NCBI GenBank assembly: GCA_031841125.1
Contig: CM063114.1
Coordinates: 29,891,266-29,955,265 of the forward strand
Direction: 5' to 3'
Length of the DNA stretch: 64,000 nt
Origin: Acanthococcus lagerstroemiae
Taxonomy: Eukaryota > Arthropoda > Insecta > Hemiptera > Eriococcidae
The notes beneath the pieces were generated by a model, which saw only the letters and a list, made by a program, of their open reading frames with translations, did not search any database and was not told where the DNA came from. The position numbers and the translations under genes were made by a program. Shown piece after piece: positions 12,101 through 23,109 of the stretch (its first letter is position 1; each line of letters starts with the position of its first letter).

Positions 12101-12316
12101 TTTCTTTTCTAACTTTATTCTCAACCCAAGTCCTGGAATCCGTCCTTTCGAGCATTACTTCAGAGACTTCGAGGAGGCTGTTAGGGCTGTCCTAGCGCTA
12201 TTCTCATCTTGCCGAATAATCGGCCTAAGTCGAAATGTTGCGAGTTGCAACGTGGGCTCGAACCCGGGACTTCCGAATTCCGAGACCAGCGCGCTATCCA
12301 CTCGGCCAACCAGACT
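12101..12316 (-). mobile_element. tRNA-derived SINE, copy 1
   Basis: On the minus strand the head reads as a tRNA-like pol III promoter: A box TGGCCGAGTGG (about 12308-12298) and B box GGTTCGAGCCC (about 12263-12253). A tRNA-unrelated body follows, shared with 63127-63334. The tail reads as A-rich GTTAGAAAAGAAAA. It is flanked by ACCATGTT at 12093-12100 and 12317-12324, a target-site duplication. The A box context looks like a leucine or serine tRNA ancestor. Confidence 0.9.
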
Positions 12317-12614
12317 ACCATGTTAATGGAACACTAACCCAAAGATTGGTACTGTTTTTGTATCCCAAAATTTTGGCGCATTTCATAATTTTATCTTTTA
12401 GACGCATCTGACCAATTTGCTCACCCTTCAGATTTAATAAATGTCATTTTAAAAGATGGCTTGGCCTTTCGATTTAAACATCTTGAATGACTCATTGTTG
12501 TTTTCCCTAAGTGAATTTTTGAATGTCCCACGTAGTAACCTGTAAATCTGAATGTTGCCTCAAAGATGGGTATTTCATTTTCTGGAAAATTAGAAAATTT
12601 AAATGTATCTAGTC

Positions 12615-13005
12615 CAGGGTGTCTACGGAAATTGAAAAGTAAAAATGAAATACGTTTTCAGAACCCTTTGCAGGACTATAGGTGGCATATTTTCCATATT
12701 TTCCCCGAGCGTGCAAGCCTTTTTTTTTTTGTTTCCAATTGTTTCATTTCCTTTGCTCCTCCCTCATTTTGGTTCTCCCACTTCTCTCCTCCTGGTGAAT
12801 ATAGATAATAATTATTATTATTGAAAATTCTAATCTTAACCAGGAAACGTTGATTTCTGAGGGATGTAGTTTTAAAAATATGTATTAACAAAGAAAAAAA
12901 AATGAAGGACTTTCCAGTTTTTTTAATTTTAATTTCAGCACTTTTTAGGACTTTTTAAGACTTACTTTCAAAATTCAGGACTTTTCAGTACCTGTAGACA
13001 CCCTG
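12615..13005. mobile_element. CAGGGTGTCTAC-type TIR element
   Basis: Starts CAGGGTGTCTAC and ends GTAGACACCCTG, perfect 12-bp inverted ends over 391 bp. Near the right end it has repeated AGGACTTTT-like words, the type seen in many arthropod elements with these ends. It has no transposase. I could not see a clean target duplication (flanks ATCTAGTC and CAGTCATT). Related ends occur at 41181 and 43590. Confidence 0.75.
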
Positions 13006-13486
13006 CAGTCATTTTAATCTCAATTAAGAATGTATCCTTTAAATTTGAGGAACTTTTAAGAGAAGTGGTTCCGTCTTTTGACTTGAACATTCTGAACTGC
13101 ATCACCTTTTGCCTTTGAAAATTTTGGATCTCCAATTCAACATCGAACTGAATAAATGATGCATTGGAGGGGGGGGGGGATTTCAAACTTCAGACGCATC
13201 TTCTCAGTTTGCTCTTCCAATTCGGAAATGGTACCCTCCAAATTTCAGAGATTTCAATATGGCCTCGCCTTTTCACTCGAACCTTCTGAATGGCTTGTGT
13301 TTGCTTGCCTTTAAAAATTTGAATATCCCTTTTGAACATGTTAAAGTAAACGTTCACTCAAAAATTATTAGTACTTTTTTAAAAATAATTCCAAGCTTTA
13401 GAAGGTACTAGTAATTTTACCCTCGACTAGGAATGTACCCTTTAAATTTGAACATTTTTCAAAGAAAACTGGCTCCGTCTTACAAC

Positions 13487-14276
13487 CAGAGTTAGGCAAA
13501 ATAATATTCGAATACTGAATAATGAATAACGCAACCTTTATTCGTTATTCATAAGCACATGAATAACGTATAACGAATAGTTTATTCGTTAGTCGTAAGT
13601 ATGAATAACGAATAGTCATTCATTATTCAGTAATCAGTATTCAGTAACATCAATCACGCGAATAATGAAGTAAGACTCCCCTGGCGCAGTCATTTGCCCA
13701 CCCCCTCCGAGAAAATTTGAAAAACTTTATTTACTTTCTAATTATCCCGGTAAGATTGGGGAAAAAATATTTTTACCCCCCCCCCCAAAAAAAAAAAAAT
13801 CCAAAACTATATATTTTTACATCTCCCCTCCCAACAAAAAATAGTTTTACCCCCACCCAAAAAATTTTCAAAAAATATATATTTTTACACCCCTCCCAAA
13901 AAAAGAATACCCCTCCCCCACACACAAAATCCCCCTCCCAATATTTTTACATAGTCCTCTAATATTGGCGATTTTTAAAAAATACTTCGATTTTCGACTT
14001 TTTCTCCCTTGAAAATCTTATTTTGCCCGCCGGCCCCGTTCGGAAAAATCCTGGCTACGCTACAGATCCTAGTTAATTTTTTTGTTTTGTTATTGCGTCC
14101 GCAATGAATAACGAATAACGATGATTGATGAATAATATTCACATCTTCATTTTACTGAATAATTATTGATGAATAATTTTACGTGTTTACGAATAATGAA
14201 TAACGAATAATGATTGAACTGTTATTCATGATTATTATTCGAATAACGTGTCTTATTCGAATAATGCCTAACTCTG
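13487..14276. mobile_element. hAT-like MITE with 8-bp TSD
   Basis: Inverted ends CAGAGTTAGGCAAAATAATA and AATAATGCCTAACTCTG. Flanks are CTTACAAC (13479-13486) and CTTACGAC (14277-14284), an 8-bp target duplication with one change, typical of hAT elements. The interior is rich in GAATAACGAATAATG words in both orientations, so it can fold back on itself. Another MITE (13681-14065) sits in the middle. It interrupts a CCGTCTT...GACTTGAACATTCTGAA phrase of the older array. Confidence 0.9.
13681..14065. mobile_element. CAGTGGCG-family MITE, nested copy 2
   Basis: Carries the family core AATATTTTTACATAGTCCTC, AATACTTCGATTTTCGACTT and CCTTGAAAATCTTATTTTGC, and ends CCTGGCTACGCTACAG. The start, CTGGCGCAG at 13681, is a poor match to the family start. 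The left half is expanded by three or four units of an ATTTTTACAYCCCTCCCAAAA type (13760-13930). Nested in the 13487-14276 element. Confidence 0.65.
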
Positions 14277-14719
14277 CTTACGACTTGAACATTCTGAATG
14301 TCGTCATCTATTTGCTTTGAAAATTTTGGATCCACTTCAACATCGACCCAAAATTTCAAAGTCAAAATGTAACACCATTTTTGAAAATATTTTTTATATT
14401 TATAGGGTATATTCCTAATTGAGGATAATAAATGATAAAGTGCGCCTAAAGTTTGAAATTTAAAAAAAATTTACCCATTTTTAGTCAAAATTTTGGGCCG
14501 ACCACTTACTGGGTATCCGTTCAAGTTGATTCAATGAATGAGACGATATTTTTTCTGAAAACTTTAAGGTTTCGACTCTTCTAACTATTTTGTTCTGAAT
14601 TACATCCATAAAATTATATTAGGAATATCCTCCCAACTTAAGGAATTGTGAAGAAAAAATAGCGTCGCCCTTTAAATTAAAAATTTTGGATCAACCATTT
14701 ACCATGTGCACTTACATTA

Positions 14720-15416
14720 GGTACACAACACTAAACCGACAACCGCTCTAAACGATCGTGTTACATCTGCAGAAATTTATGAATTTCTTCCGGTGGTGGG
14801 AGCAAACTACCAATACGATGGTACATACGTCTTTGAATTTTAAAGGTGGCATGTATTATTCTCAGATTACTCGGCGCCCAATTGAGGTCATTGCCAAAAC
14901 GTTATTACCATCATGAATTCTTCATAATTTGACGAAAACATAAAATACAGACCTTCGTTTTCAGGTTCCAGAATTTCCGCACGACCTCCATGTCCTACAC
15001 CTTCTCCTCAACAGTAAGATTACTACCCGCTTCCGAATCAGGAACTTTCAATGATATAATAAAATTCGCGATCGAAACCAAAACAAAAAATTAACGACAC
15101 AAAATAATCGTTCAATAATTATTGCTGACATCAAGCCGAAATCGAAATCAGAAAACCGAAATTCACGATACGAAAATAGTCCACGAAAAGCAATATACCG
15201 TCGAAACAACATCAGAAACTCGAAATACAATATAATACGCAAAATCCAAATTCCACACCGTACAACATTCAACACATTAACATTCGGAGGAGAAGGCAGG
15301 TTGATGCGTGAACGTGAGTCATTGAAACTACAACTAAGGAAGGCGGTTGCGTCAACCGTCGCAACTATGAATCACTGAATCGAGGCAGGTTCAAAACGGA
15401 ATGTTTCATTTATCGC
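14720..15416. other. no supported feature
   Basis: No repeat or coding signal was recognised. Confidence 0.4.
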
Positions 15417-16574
15417 AAAGGCGGCTATACACTTAGCGCAAAACCAGACGATACGCAAGAAAAATCAGGCGAAACACGAGCAGCGAAAAGTGCATACATT
15501 ACATACATACTCGTATGTTACCATTAATGTGTATATTATGTGTATAATTAGTTGAAGTGTATAATTTTATGAAATATTTATCTATTTTCTGTCCTTCATT
15601 CCTTCTCTTACTGACGAATCGGGGTGAAAATCGGAAAAATCTTCAATTCTCATTTGTCTATACCTCATTTAGAATTTTTCAGCCCTGACGACTTCAAAGA
15701 GCATAATGCAGAGTCCAAAAACAAAAGTCTTGGATTCTCACAATTCATAGCCCTTGGTAGGCTTTTTTGCAAAGCAACCAGGCTAAAACTAAATTGTTGT
15801 CTGAAAAGAACAAAATTAAAGATCTCCAAAATTTTCTACTAATTTCGTATCGTAACGTGTTCTCGCCATACGGTCGGCATTTTGACGATCGACATGTCGA
15901 AGGATTTTCGTACTATACTGTCCAGGCAAATATGATGGCTATACACTTATTGTAACATGCATGCCGATTTGGTGAATCATTCATCTGCATTTCAGTCTGC
16001 AGTCTGTTATAATTGCTGAAAAGGCTTGGCTTAATTTTGCTCGCTGATTTCAAACACATTGTCCAAATTTGGCGCTGACCCCTCTGTTGGGTACAATTCA
16101 CTTTAGGACATACTGGTACTACTTTTTCATAGAACGCCTCACACTATTTAGTACATACTTTTCCATGCCCCCTTAGCGGTAAGAACCTAAGAACACGCGT
16201 CACACGGTATAGTCGACCGAACCAAATTCGAAGTTCAGATTCTTTTTTTAATTACATATATGTAATATTATAAACTCAACTTCTGTACAGAGAAAGAAAA
16301 AAAAATAGCCATTGCACGGCTTTTCTTTCGAATTGATGAACAAGCGTTTCACTCTTTAAGTCTCGCGACATGTTTCACCGACAAAAATGCCTGATGTATG
16401 GAGAAAGTTTCAAAATTTTCGAATATCAAAAATGAAAACGAAAAACTTGGTCTATTAGGATTCTTTAAGATTCTTGAAGTCTCATTTATAACACTTGAAA
16501 ATTCTTCAGAATTGTTCAAGTCTGTATGAGGATTTTTTAGATTTAATTTTTTTGGGATGGGGAAAGAGGAAGTA

Positions 16575-17290
16575 ACACTTAAAAAGTAACCCTCTTTTCA
16601 TTTACATATGTGCCAAAGCTCTCAATCAGCTGTTTTTTCCCCTGTGATGCTCCAAAAAGTAACGCTGCTCCAAGTAACGCTCAAAACGTAACGTTTTTTA
16701 TTTTTTTCGTTTATGTATCAAAGCAGACACGAACATGTCAAAATCCTTGGAAGAATTAATAAATAATTCAACCTGATCCTACCCTAAGAAAAAAAAAATT
16801 CCATGGAAATTTCTGTGAAATACTAAAGATGGCTGGAAGAAATAAAACTGTCCATGGAAATTTGAACCCTTGTACTGAATTGTGACCATGAAGAGCTAAA
16901 TCATACGGACAGAAGTAACGCTCAAAAGAATTAATAAATAATTCGACTTGATCCTACCCTAATTTAAGAAAATTTCCATATATATCTATTAAATGCTGAA
17001 GATGGCTGGAAGAAATAAAAATGTCTATGGAAATTTGAACCACTGAACTGAATCGTGACCATGAAGAGCTAAATCATATATGGATGGAAGTAACGCTCAG
17101 TCTGCAGCCGTGTTGTTAATAGAAATTTCCGTGGAAAATTTTTTTATTAGGGCATGATCAGGAAAAGTAACGCTCAAAAAGTACATAACACTTTTTTTTG
17201 TTTATGTGCCAAAGCTCTCAATCGGCTGTTTTTTTCGTGATGCTCCAAAGTAACGCTCAAAAAGTAACGTTTTTTCGCTTACGTGCCAAA
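16575..17290. repeat. tandem repeats with AGTAACGCTC words
   Basis: A 175-bp unit starts at 16753 and 16928 (GAATTAATAAATAATTC, CTTGATCCTACCCTAA, GATGGCTGGAAGAAATAAAA, GACCATGAAGAGCTAAATCA). On either side is ATGTGCCAAAGCTCTCAATC + TGATGCTCC (about 16608 and 17205). AGTAACGCTC or a close variant occurs at least seven times. Function unknown. Confidence 0.8.
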
Positions 17291-17643
17291 GCAAAGACAT
17301 GGAAAGAAATGTCAAAAAAATTTAATGATGAAAATGAAAACGCGGTGTAAAGGTGCGATGTCAATGAACGACTTCGTAGATTTTTCTTTCTTTTTTTAGT
17401 GCGACTTAATGCTGACCGTGAAGGTGGGGGTGAAAGAATAAAATTCGAAAATTGGTTATACGTTTCTGAGGTCGTTGCATTCGATCCAATCCCTTTTGGT
17501 GCGACCAGTGAGGTAGCAAGAGTGTAGGGCAAGCGTGACACGGTTGACTCGGAATTCACCCTTTCTGAATCAGTTTTATTTATTTAAAGTGTTGCTAATA
17601 GAAAAAAAAGTCGTAAATATTTCTCAATTGAAATGAACAGAGG

Positions 17644-17800
17644 CAGTGGCGAGGGGGCACGTCCCCCTAAATATTTTTACAGAGTCCTCGAATATCGGTG
17701 ATTTAATAAAAAATACCTCAATTTTCGACTTTTCCTCCCCTGAAATCTTAGTTTGCCCTCCCCCCTCCCCTTTGGGAAAATCCTGGCTATGCCACTAAGC
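17644..17800. mobile_element. CAGTGGCG-family MITE, copy 3
   Basis: Starts CAGTGGCGAGG and ends TGGCTATGCCACTAAGC. ACAGAGG directly flanks both sides (17637-17643 and 17801-17807). The paralogous site near 43015 lacks the insert and reads as an empty site, so insertion happened after copies A and B of the host repeat separated. Confidence 0.85.
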
Positions 17801-18749
17801 ACAGAGGCTTAAATTTGGTCCAGATTACAAATCGGAAGCGATATTTGAAATCAGTGACACAGAACCACCCCTATTTCGATACTTCGCGCACTTTTTGCCG
17901 GAAAAGCCGAATTCATATTACGACAGTGCTCTAGAAGGGGTCGGATAAAAATCTGAGGCGATATTCGAAATCCAGCGACTCAAAGCTTGGTCGGATATCC
18001 TTTCCAAAAAATTGACTTTAGAATCTCGTAAAGAATTTGGAGCTCGATGAAAACTAGCGTAATCGAAATTACCCACCCCCGCGCGTAGAGCCTGAATGGT
18101 TTAGGGGAAGGGAAAATAACTATTGAAATGAATTCTCGAACCTAAGTGAAAAAGCTGTAGCATATCTAACGACAGATGCAGTGAAAGTAAAAATGTGGTT
18201 AGGAGCTGAAAACTTGTGGTACCTGGGGAGGCGGAAGGAGCTTCAATTTGAAGAGTATCGATAAGTACAATATGAGGTCATACATTTAAAAACAATGGAC
18301 TCTTTCTTAACGCGATAATTATTATGCGATCTTTAGATTTTTTCAAATTTTATGGATTAGTTATTCTTCCCCCAAAACCTCGGAAGTCCCTTTCACTCAC
18401 CCTTATCTACATTTGTGAAGGAGAGGGGAACCGAAGAACAACCCGATGGCAGGATGCTCCAAAAGGTGGGTCGTTGGTTTTCAAATTTTCGTTTCATTAC
18501 GACTGTCTCAAAATTTTTTTTACACTGGGGGGAGGAGCTAGACTGTTTTTTTTTTCATTCTCGCGTCTTTTCGCGCCAATTTTCAGATTCTCGCGAACAG
18601 GACGAGATGAAAACACGAAACACGAAACAGCTGATATTGGGAGAAGTGTATAGTGGATTGGTTCGCGTTTCGTCATATTTTTCGTGAAATTGGTTCGTGA
18701 AAGGTCACGAAATGCGAAGTGCTCTAATAGTGTATAGCCGCCTTTCACG

Positions 18750-21385
18750 GGAAATGATGATAATGAAAGAAACGGACTATTTCTTCTTGTATCCCAATAA
18801 GTGACCCTGAAAACGAATAATTCTGTTTTGAACCTCAAAATCAAGGTCTAGGCATAGGTATCGGTATCATGAATGAACATTTTTAGTGTACCTGTTCAGG
18901 ACATTTTCGTAATTTATTCTCATCGAAACTTTAAACTTCAATATCTCAAAACTAGAGTACAATTTCTGTTATATATTTTTGGCCATAAGCCTTCTCCAGT
19001 ACTACAACTACTTTCATCTAAAATTCCAACTCCTTCCATTCATTCCTTAGTTCATGCATCGTGAACCAAAAAAAAAAAAAAAAAGCGATTCTATTTGTTT
19101 CCATATTATGTACTTGAGACTGGCTACAGCCAGGATCATACCAAGAGTGGTCAGGGAAGAGGTGTCATCAACTATCAACTCAACGTACACTGCCATTCAT
19201 TTGTTTGTTTTGTTGACAAAAATAACATTATCTACGGCTTTTTTCGGCGCAAAGTGAACTATCCAATTCATTTAGCGAAGATCTAACGAGTAACTGTGTC
19301 TAGAATCTAGCCCTGAAAATGAAATCTATGACTCTAATCATTCAAAGGGAAAAAGAAACCCGAGAATGAAAAAGAAAGTGTTTCAGCTAGACTCCCAAGA
19401 GAAAATACCGAAATGGTGCATCATTTTAGGGAGGAAATACGAAGCCATCATTAATCTCGGTTTAAGATGTTATAAACCTCGACGAGTAAGGAGCTCACGT
19501 TTGTTGTCCCGGTCTCGTATTTTCGCATTCAGTCTGAAGGCGGTAGGCGTTGAACATGCGGTGGGCGATGAACATCAAGACATGCGGAGACCGCAACGCC
19601 GTGATCAAACAGACCCCTGAAATCCGAAGTAACGGAGCTGAAGACAAATCAGCGGATTAGGAATGAGGGAGCAATGAAAAATTTATCAACTATTCGAACT
19701 TAGAAGACCGTCAGGTGAAATCTGTTATTTTTCTACTCGCATGTACGACCTCTTTTATCGATCAAATGATATCTCAAGAAGAGGGGTACAGGAGTATCAC
19801 ACTTCTAATATTGTTTAAAAAGTTGTCACTGAGCAAATTCCGATAGCCAATTGGTGAAATTGGAAAAGTGAATTTTTTTTTAGTTTCAATTAAAATTGCA
19901 GATGCAGATACAGAAAAACCTGGAGAAAAGTTCACTTCCGGATTCTGGATCTTGAGCCACGGTATCTTTTACCAGGAGGGGAAGGGGTGGGAGGAAGTAA
20001 TGGTTTTTCTGCCTGTCTACTCACTTGGCAGACGGGATAGGTCCTGATTTTCTAACTGAACGTTCAGTTTATCTGTCGGAGTTCGATGGTTCGTGAGATA
20101 GAAATACAAATGCTCAATTCATTTTTCGGATATCAAGTTGGAGATCACTCGGCGCTTTTCCTGAAGGAAAGCTGGTTTTCCCCTGTGCAGACAGTTTTAC
20201 AGACAGACTGCTGGACTGATTAATACTGGTTCTAGACATCTTTCGATTATAACATGCTACCGTAAAATTGGCGGGGAATTTCTTCAGTACTCATCAGTTA
20301 ACAGAGTCGCCCTCACTTGACAGAAAAATCCGAGTTTTCAGTTGATTAGCTTGATTCGTAAACAAGGATTTTGGTCTAACTCATGGGAATTTTGCAAATA
20401 TTGATTACATAGTTGGAAAAATGTAAGAGTTATTTTTTCTTCTTTCATATATATTCTGCTGAGTCAGCGTTAACCTTTTTCCACTGGACAAAATTTACAT
20501 CAGGACCATGTAACTAAAAATTTTGAAATTTCCCAGACATTTAGCTTACAAAAATTTACAGACGTGTGAAATGGGCAGGAAAAATCGATTCTTACATGCC
20601 ATCTGATAAATAAGCGCAGATAAATTAGAAATTAGCATAAAGAGAGACACTCTGCAAACGGCACTTAGTTCGAGCATAGGATTTCACTTAAATGAAGAAA
20701 ACTACTAAATTCGGCGGATCTTTTCTCAAGCATTAAAAAAAAAAATTACATGGAGGACGTCTTTCGAATTTCACGTTAGCAGGATTATTAGGATACATTT
20801 TGACCATTAGATTCTGCACTTGGCACAAGTTATATTTAATAAAATCAAAATCTAAAATGGGGAACTATTCGGGCAATTGATAAAAATTAGTTTTCTAACG
20901 TTTAGAAACTTTTTCAACATTTTTGATTTTTCCTTTTATTTTAGAAAAATGTTTCTCTTTCAATATTCTGAGGGACTTTCTTTCAATATGAAGGCCAAAT
21001 TCCACAACATGAAAACTTTTTGACCAAGTCCTATCCGCAGTGCGCAGTATTACATTCCATACGCGTTGGGAAGTTATCAAAAGTCCGAACTTTATACAAA
21101 ATTATTAACACTTGCAATAATCTAAAATTTACCAGCTAATATTTTGAATCAACACGAATTGAAAGTATTCAAGTAGATAACTATTGGATACAAAAAAAAA
21201 AAAAAAAGAAGTTACAAGTGGTTCACATTTTTCAAGAAAATAAATAAAATTTACAAAAATTTTTACGTACAAAAAATAGGTAAATAAGTGAAATCGTGTT
21301 ATTTTTTAGTGAGCATTTGAATTTATACGTGAACAAACAAATATGAGAGAAATTCTCAAGGAAAGAGCAAGAGAGCAACACTTAT
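18750..21385. other. no supported gene
   Basis: AT-rich. An ATG frame at 19366-19620 (84 codons) has no recognisable family. No RNA gene or repeat boundary was seen. Confidence 0.4.
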
Positions 21386-21390
21386 TATAT

Positions 21391-21600
21391 GAAACCCGAA
21401 TTGTGAAAATGACCAAAGTCAGTTTTGATTTTTTAATTTAAATGAGAGACTCAGCTATATCCGCAGATATCCCGCATTATCAAGTCATCATCTGAAAATG
21501 AAAACGAGCAGGTAATCTGAGCAATGGATATAGCTCAGTCTGTCACTTAAATTGAAAACATCAAAACTGACCAAGGTTGTTTTTACAATTAGGGTTTCAA
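21391..21600. repeat. long inverted repeat, ~75-bp arms
   Basis: The left arm (21391-21463) runs GAAACCCGAATTGTGAAAA, CAAAGTCAGTTTTGATTTTT, GACTCAGCTATATCC. The right arm (21524-21600) is its inverse complement with scattered differences (GGATATAGCTCAGTC ... AATTAGGGTTTC). The loop is about 60 bp. Likely a foldback-type MITE. Confidence 0.8.
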
Positions 21601-21604
21601 TTTA

Positions 21605-23105
21605 AAATCTAGAAAGACGAATAATTTGCAAATGATGAGATAAAATTTTGCAAATTATACTCACGAGTTGAATTCCAAGATACTGCATCACTTTGGAGCA
21701 GTTGACAAATAGATTTTTCCCCCTTTGTCAAAAAAAAACAACATAAAAACTAAGGACTATTTTAAGACTTATTAGGACTGATTAAAATTTATGAAAATTC
21801 TTTCAGACACAGTTGTGGCTTATTCAAAAACTCTAGTTCAAGCTTTATTGAGATTCTCACTGATGAGGGTGAGCATGTTAAGATTTAAAAATTTATTCAT
21901 CGAGATTTCTTCTTAGCTGCCTTGAGATGGATATAAGCCCAGCAAGGATCGTTATGATCTATTAGAACCCTGATCAGACTAGTTAAGATTAATTTCAGAA
22001 CTCCGCGGTATACTTTTCAACTTCAACAATTATTAAGTTTCATTAACATCCTTCCAACATTGTTAAACGGTTTATATTTTGTGGACCTGATTTAGAACTT
22101 GGAAGTCTATAAAGATCTTCCCTCTTGACTCAAGTATTTAAAGAATACGGATAAAGGTCAGATTGTTACATAATTTAGAAGTTATCTACGTCGTTTCATG
22201 GTTCAATTTCTTTGGGAGTGACAGAATTCAAAGGTAACCAAGAAAGCTAGAATGTTCTTAGCTGCCAATTTTTTCCTTTTGTATAGGAGAAAAATTTTTC
22301 TGCATTTGTTACAAAGGCGGAGTCAGCGGAAGATTTGGGTGGACTTGGCCTTTGACTAATAGCTCCGAAAAGCAGACTTGGGAAAGTCCCTTTTTATAAA
22401 TGAGTGTTTAGGTTATTCATGGCTTATGTTTTCGGCGAACTGAATGAATGAACTATTCCATTTTTACTGAAATGAATGATAATCAAAATGTTGTTCAATT
22501 TTCTTCAAATGAACGATGAACTAAACATCATTCATTTTCAGAAGATTGAACGCGAAAAAAACAAAAAACGTTCATTTGTTTTAGTTTTTTAGAATTAGAT
22601 CAAAATGTAATGCCATATTCGGAATCAGCCACCAAGTGTCATTATAATTAGAGTGGTTAGTTAAAGAGAAATTGGAATCGTTAAAAATCAGTGCCGGATT
22701 AAGGGGCTTAGCCGCCTTAGGCCAAACATTTTTTATCGCTTTGATGTTCCAAAAGATAAATAAAAGAATAAAATAAAAAGATAAAACCATTCACCATTAC
22801 ATTGTTATCGACATTTTCGAAATATTTGCCGCCCTGGAAAATTTCTCAAGGAAATATGGCGCTGTTACAAATAAACTACGAACAACGCCGTAACCATGGG
22901 AAGATGGGAGGCGATTGATTTGAAATGTCATATAGTGGGTAAATTGAGCAGCTGCAGTTGACAACATTTAAAATTTTGCAAGTTTTTTTCCATATTTCAT
23001 AGGGTTTAATAATATTTTAAATTTCAGTTTTTAGTTGAAAAGGTTTAAGCTTCCTTTCCTTTCCACCCGACAAAAACAGCTGGTGCAAAGTTGACAATAA
23101 AAAAG
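21605..23105. other. no gene; isolated hAT-like end at 22691
   Basis: CAGTGCCGGATTAAGGGGCT, starting near 22691, resembles a hAT terminal sequence, but no matching right end was found. Repeated TGAATGAAC/GAACGATGAA words lie at 22440-22560. Confidence 0.35.
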
Positions 23106-23109
23106 AAGC

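Larger units (their letters stand above)
12380..14720. repeat. diverged ~400-bp tandem array with insertions
   Basis: Recurring phrases: AGACGCATCT...CAGTTTGCTC (12402, 13191); AATGTAYCCTTTAAATTTGA (about 13028, 13432); CCGTCTT...GACTTGAACATTCTGAA (13070, and split at 13478/14281 by an insertion); and TTTGAAAATTTTGGATC (about 13115, 14311, with a relative at 14670). Spacing is roughly 400 bp once inserted elements are removed. Strongly diverged and non-coding. Confidence 0.6.
15417..18745 (+). mobile_element. large TIR-bounded repeat, copy A
   Basis: The left end AAAGGCGGCTATACACTTA (15417-15435) is inversely repeated at the right end (TAGTGTATAGCCGCCTTT, to 18745). The right half (17290-18745) is present inverted at 41483-43420, in ordered blocks such as AATATCAGCTGTTTCGTG, TTTTCGCGCCAATTTTCAGA, CGGAAGTCCCTTTCA and GAGGTAGCAAGAG. 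No transposase or RT was recognised, so the element class is unknown. An 8-bp or TA target duplication was not visible. A tandem repeat and a MITE lie inside. Confidence 0.55.

Noticed and set aside
12240..12316. A tRNA gene on the minus strand
   Set aside because: The A and B boxes are present, but the acceptor stem does not close and the sequence continues into a shared SINE body with target duplications.
13717..13962. Pro/Lys-rich frame
   Set aside because: By-product of the C/A-rich expansion inside a MITE.
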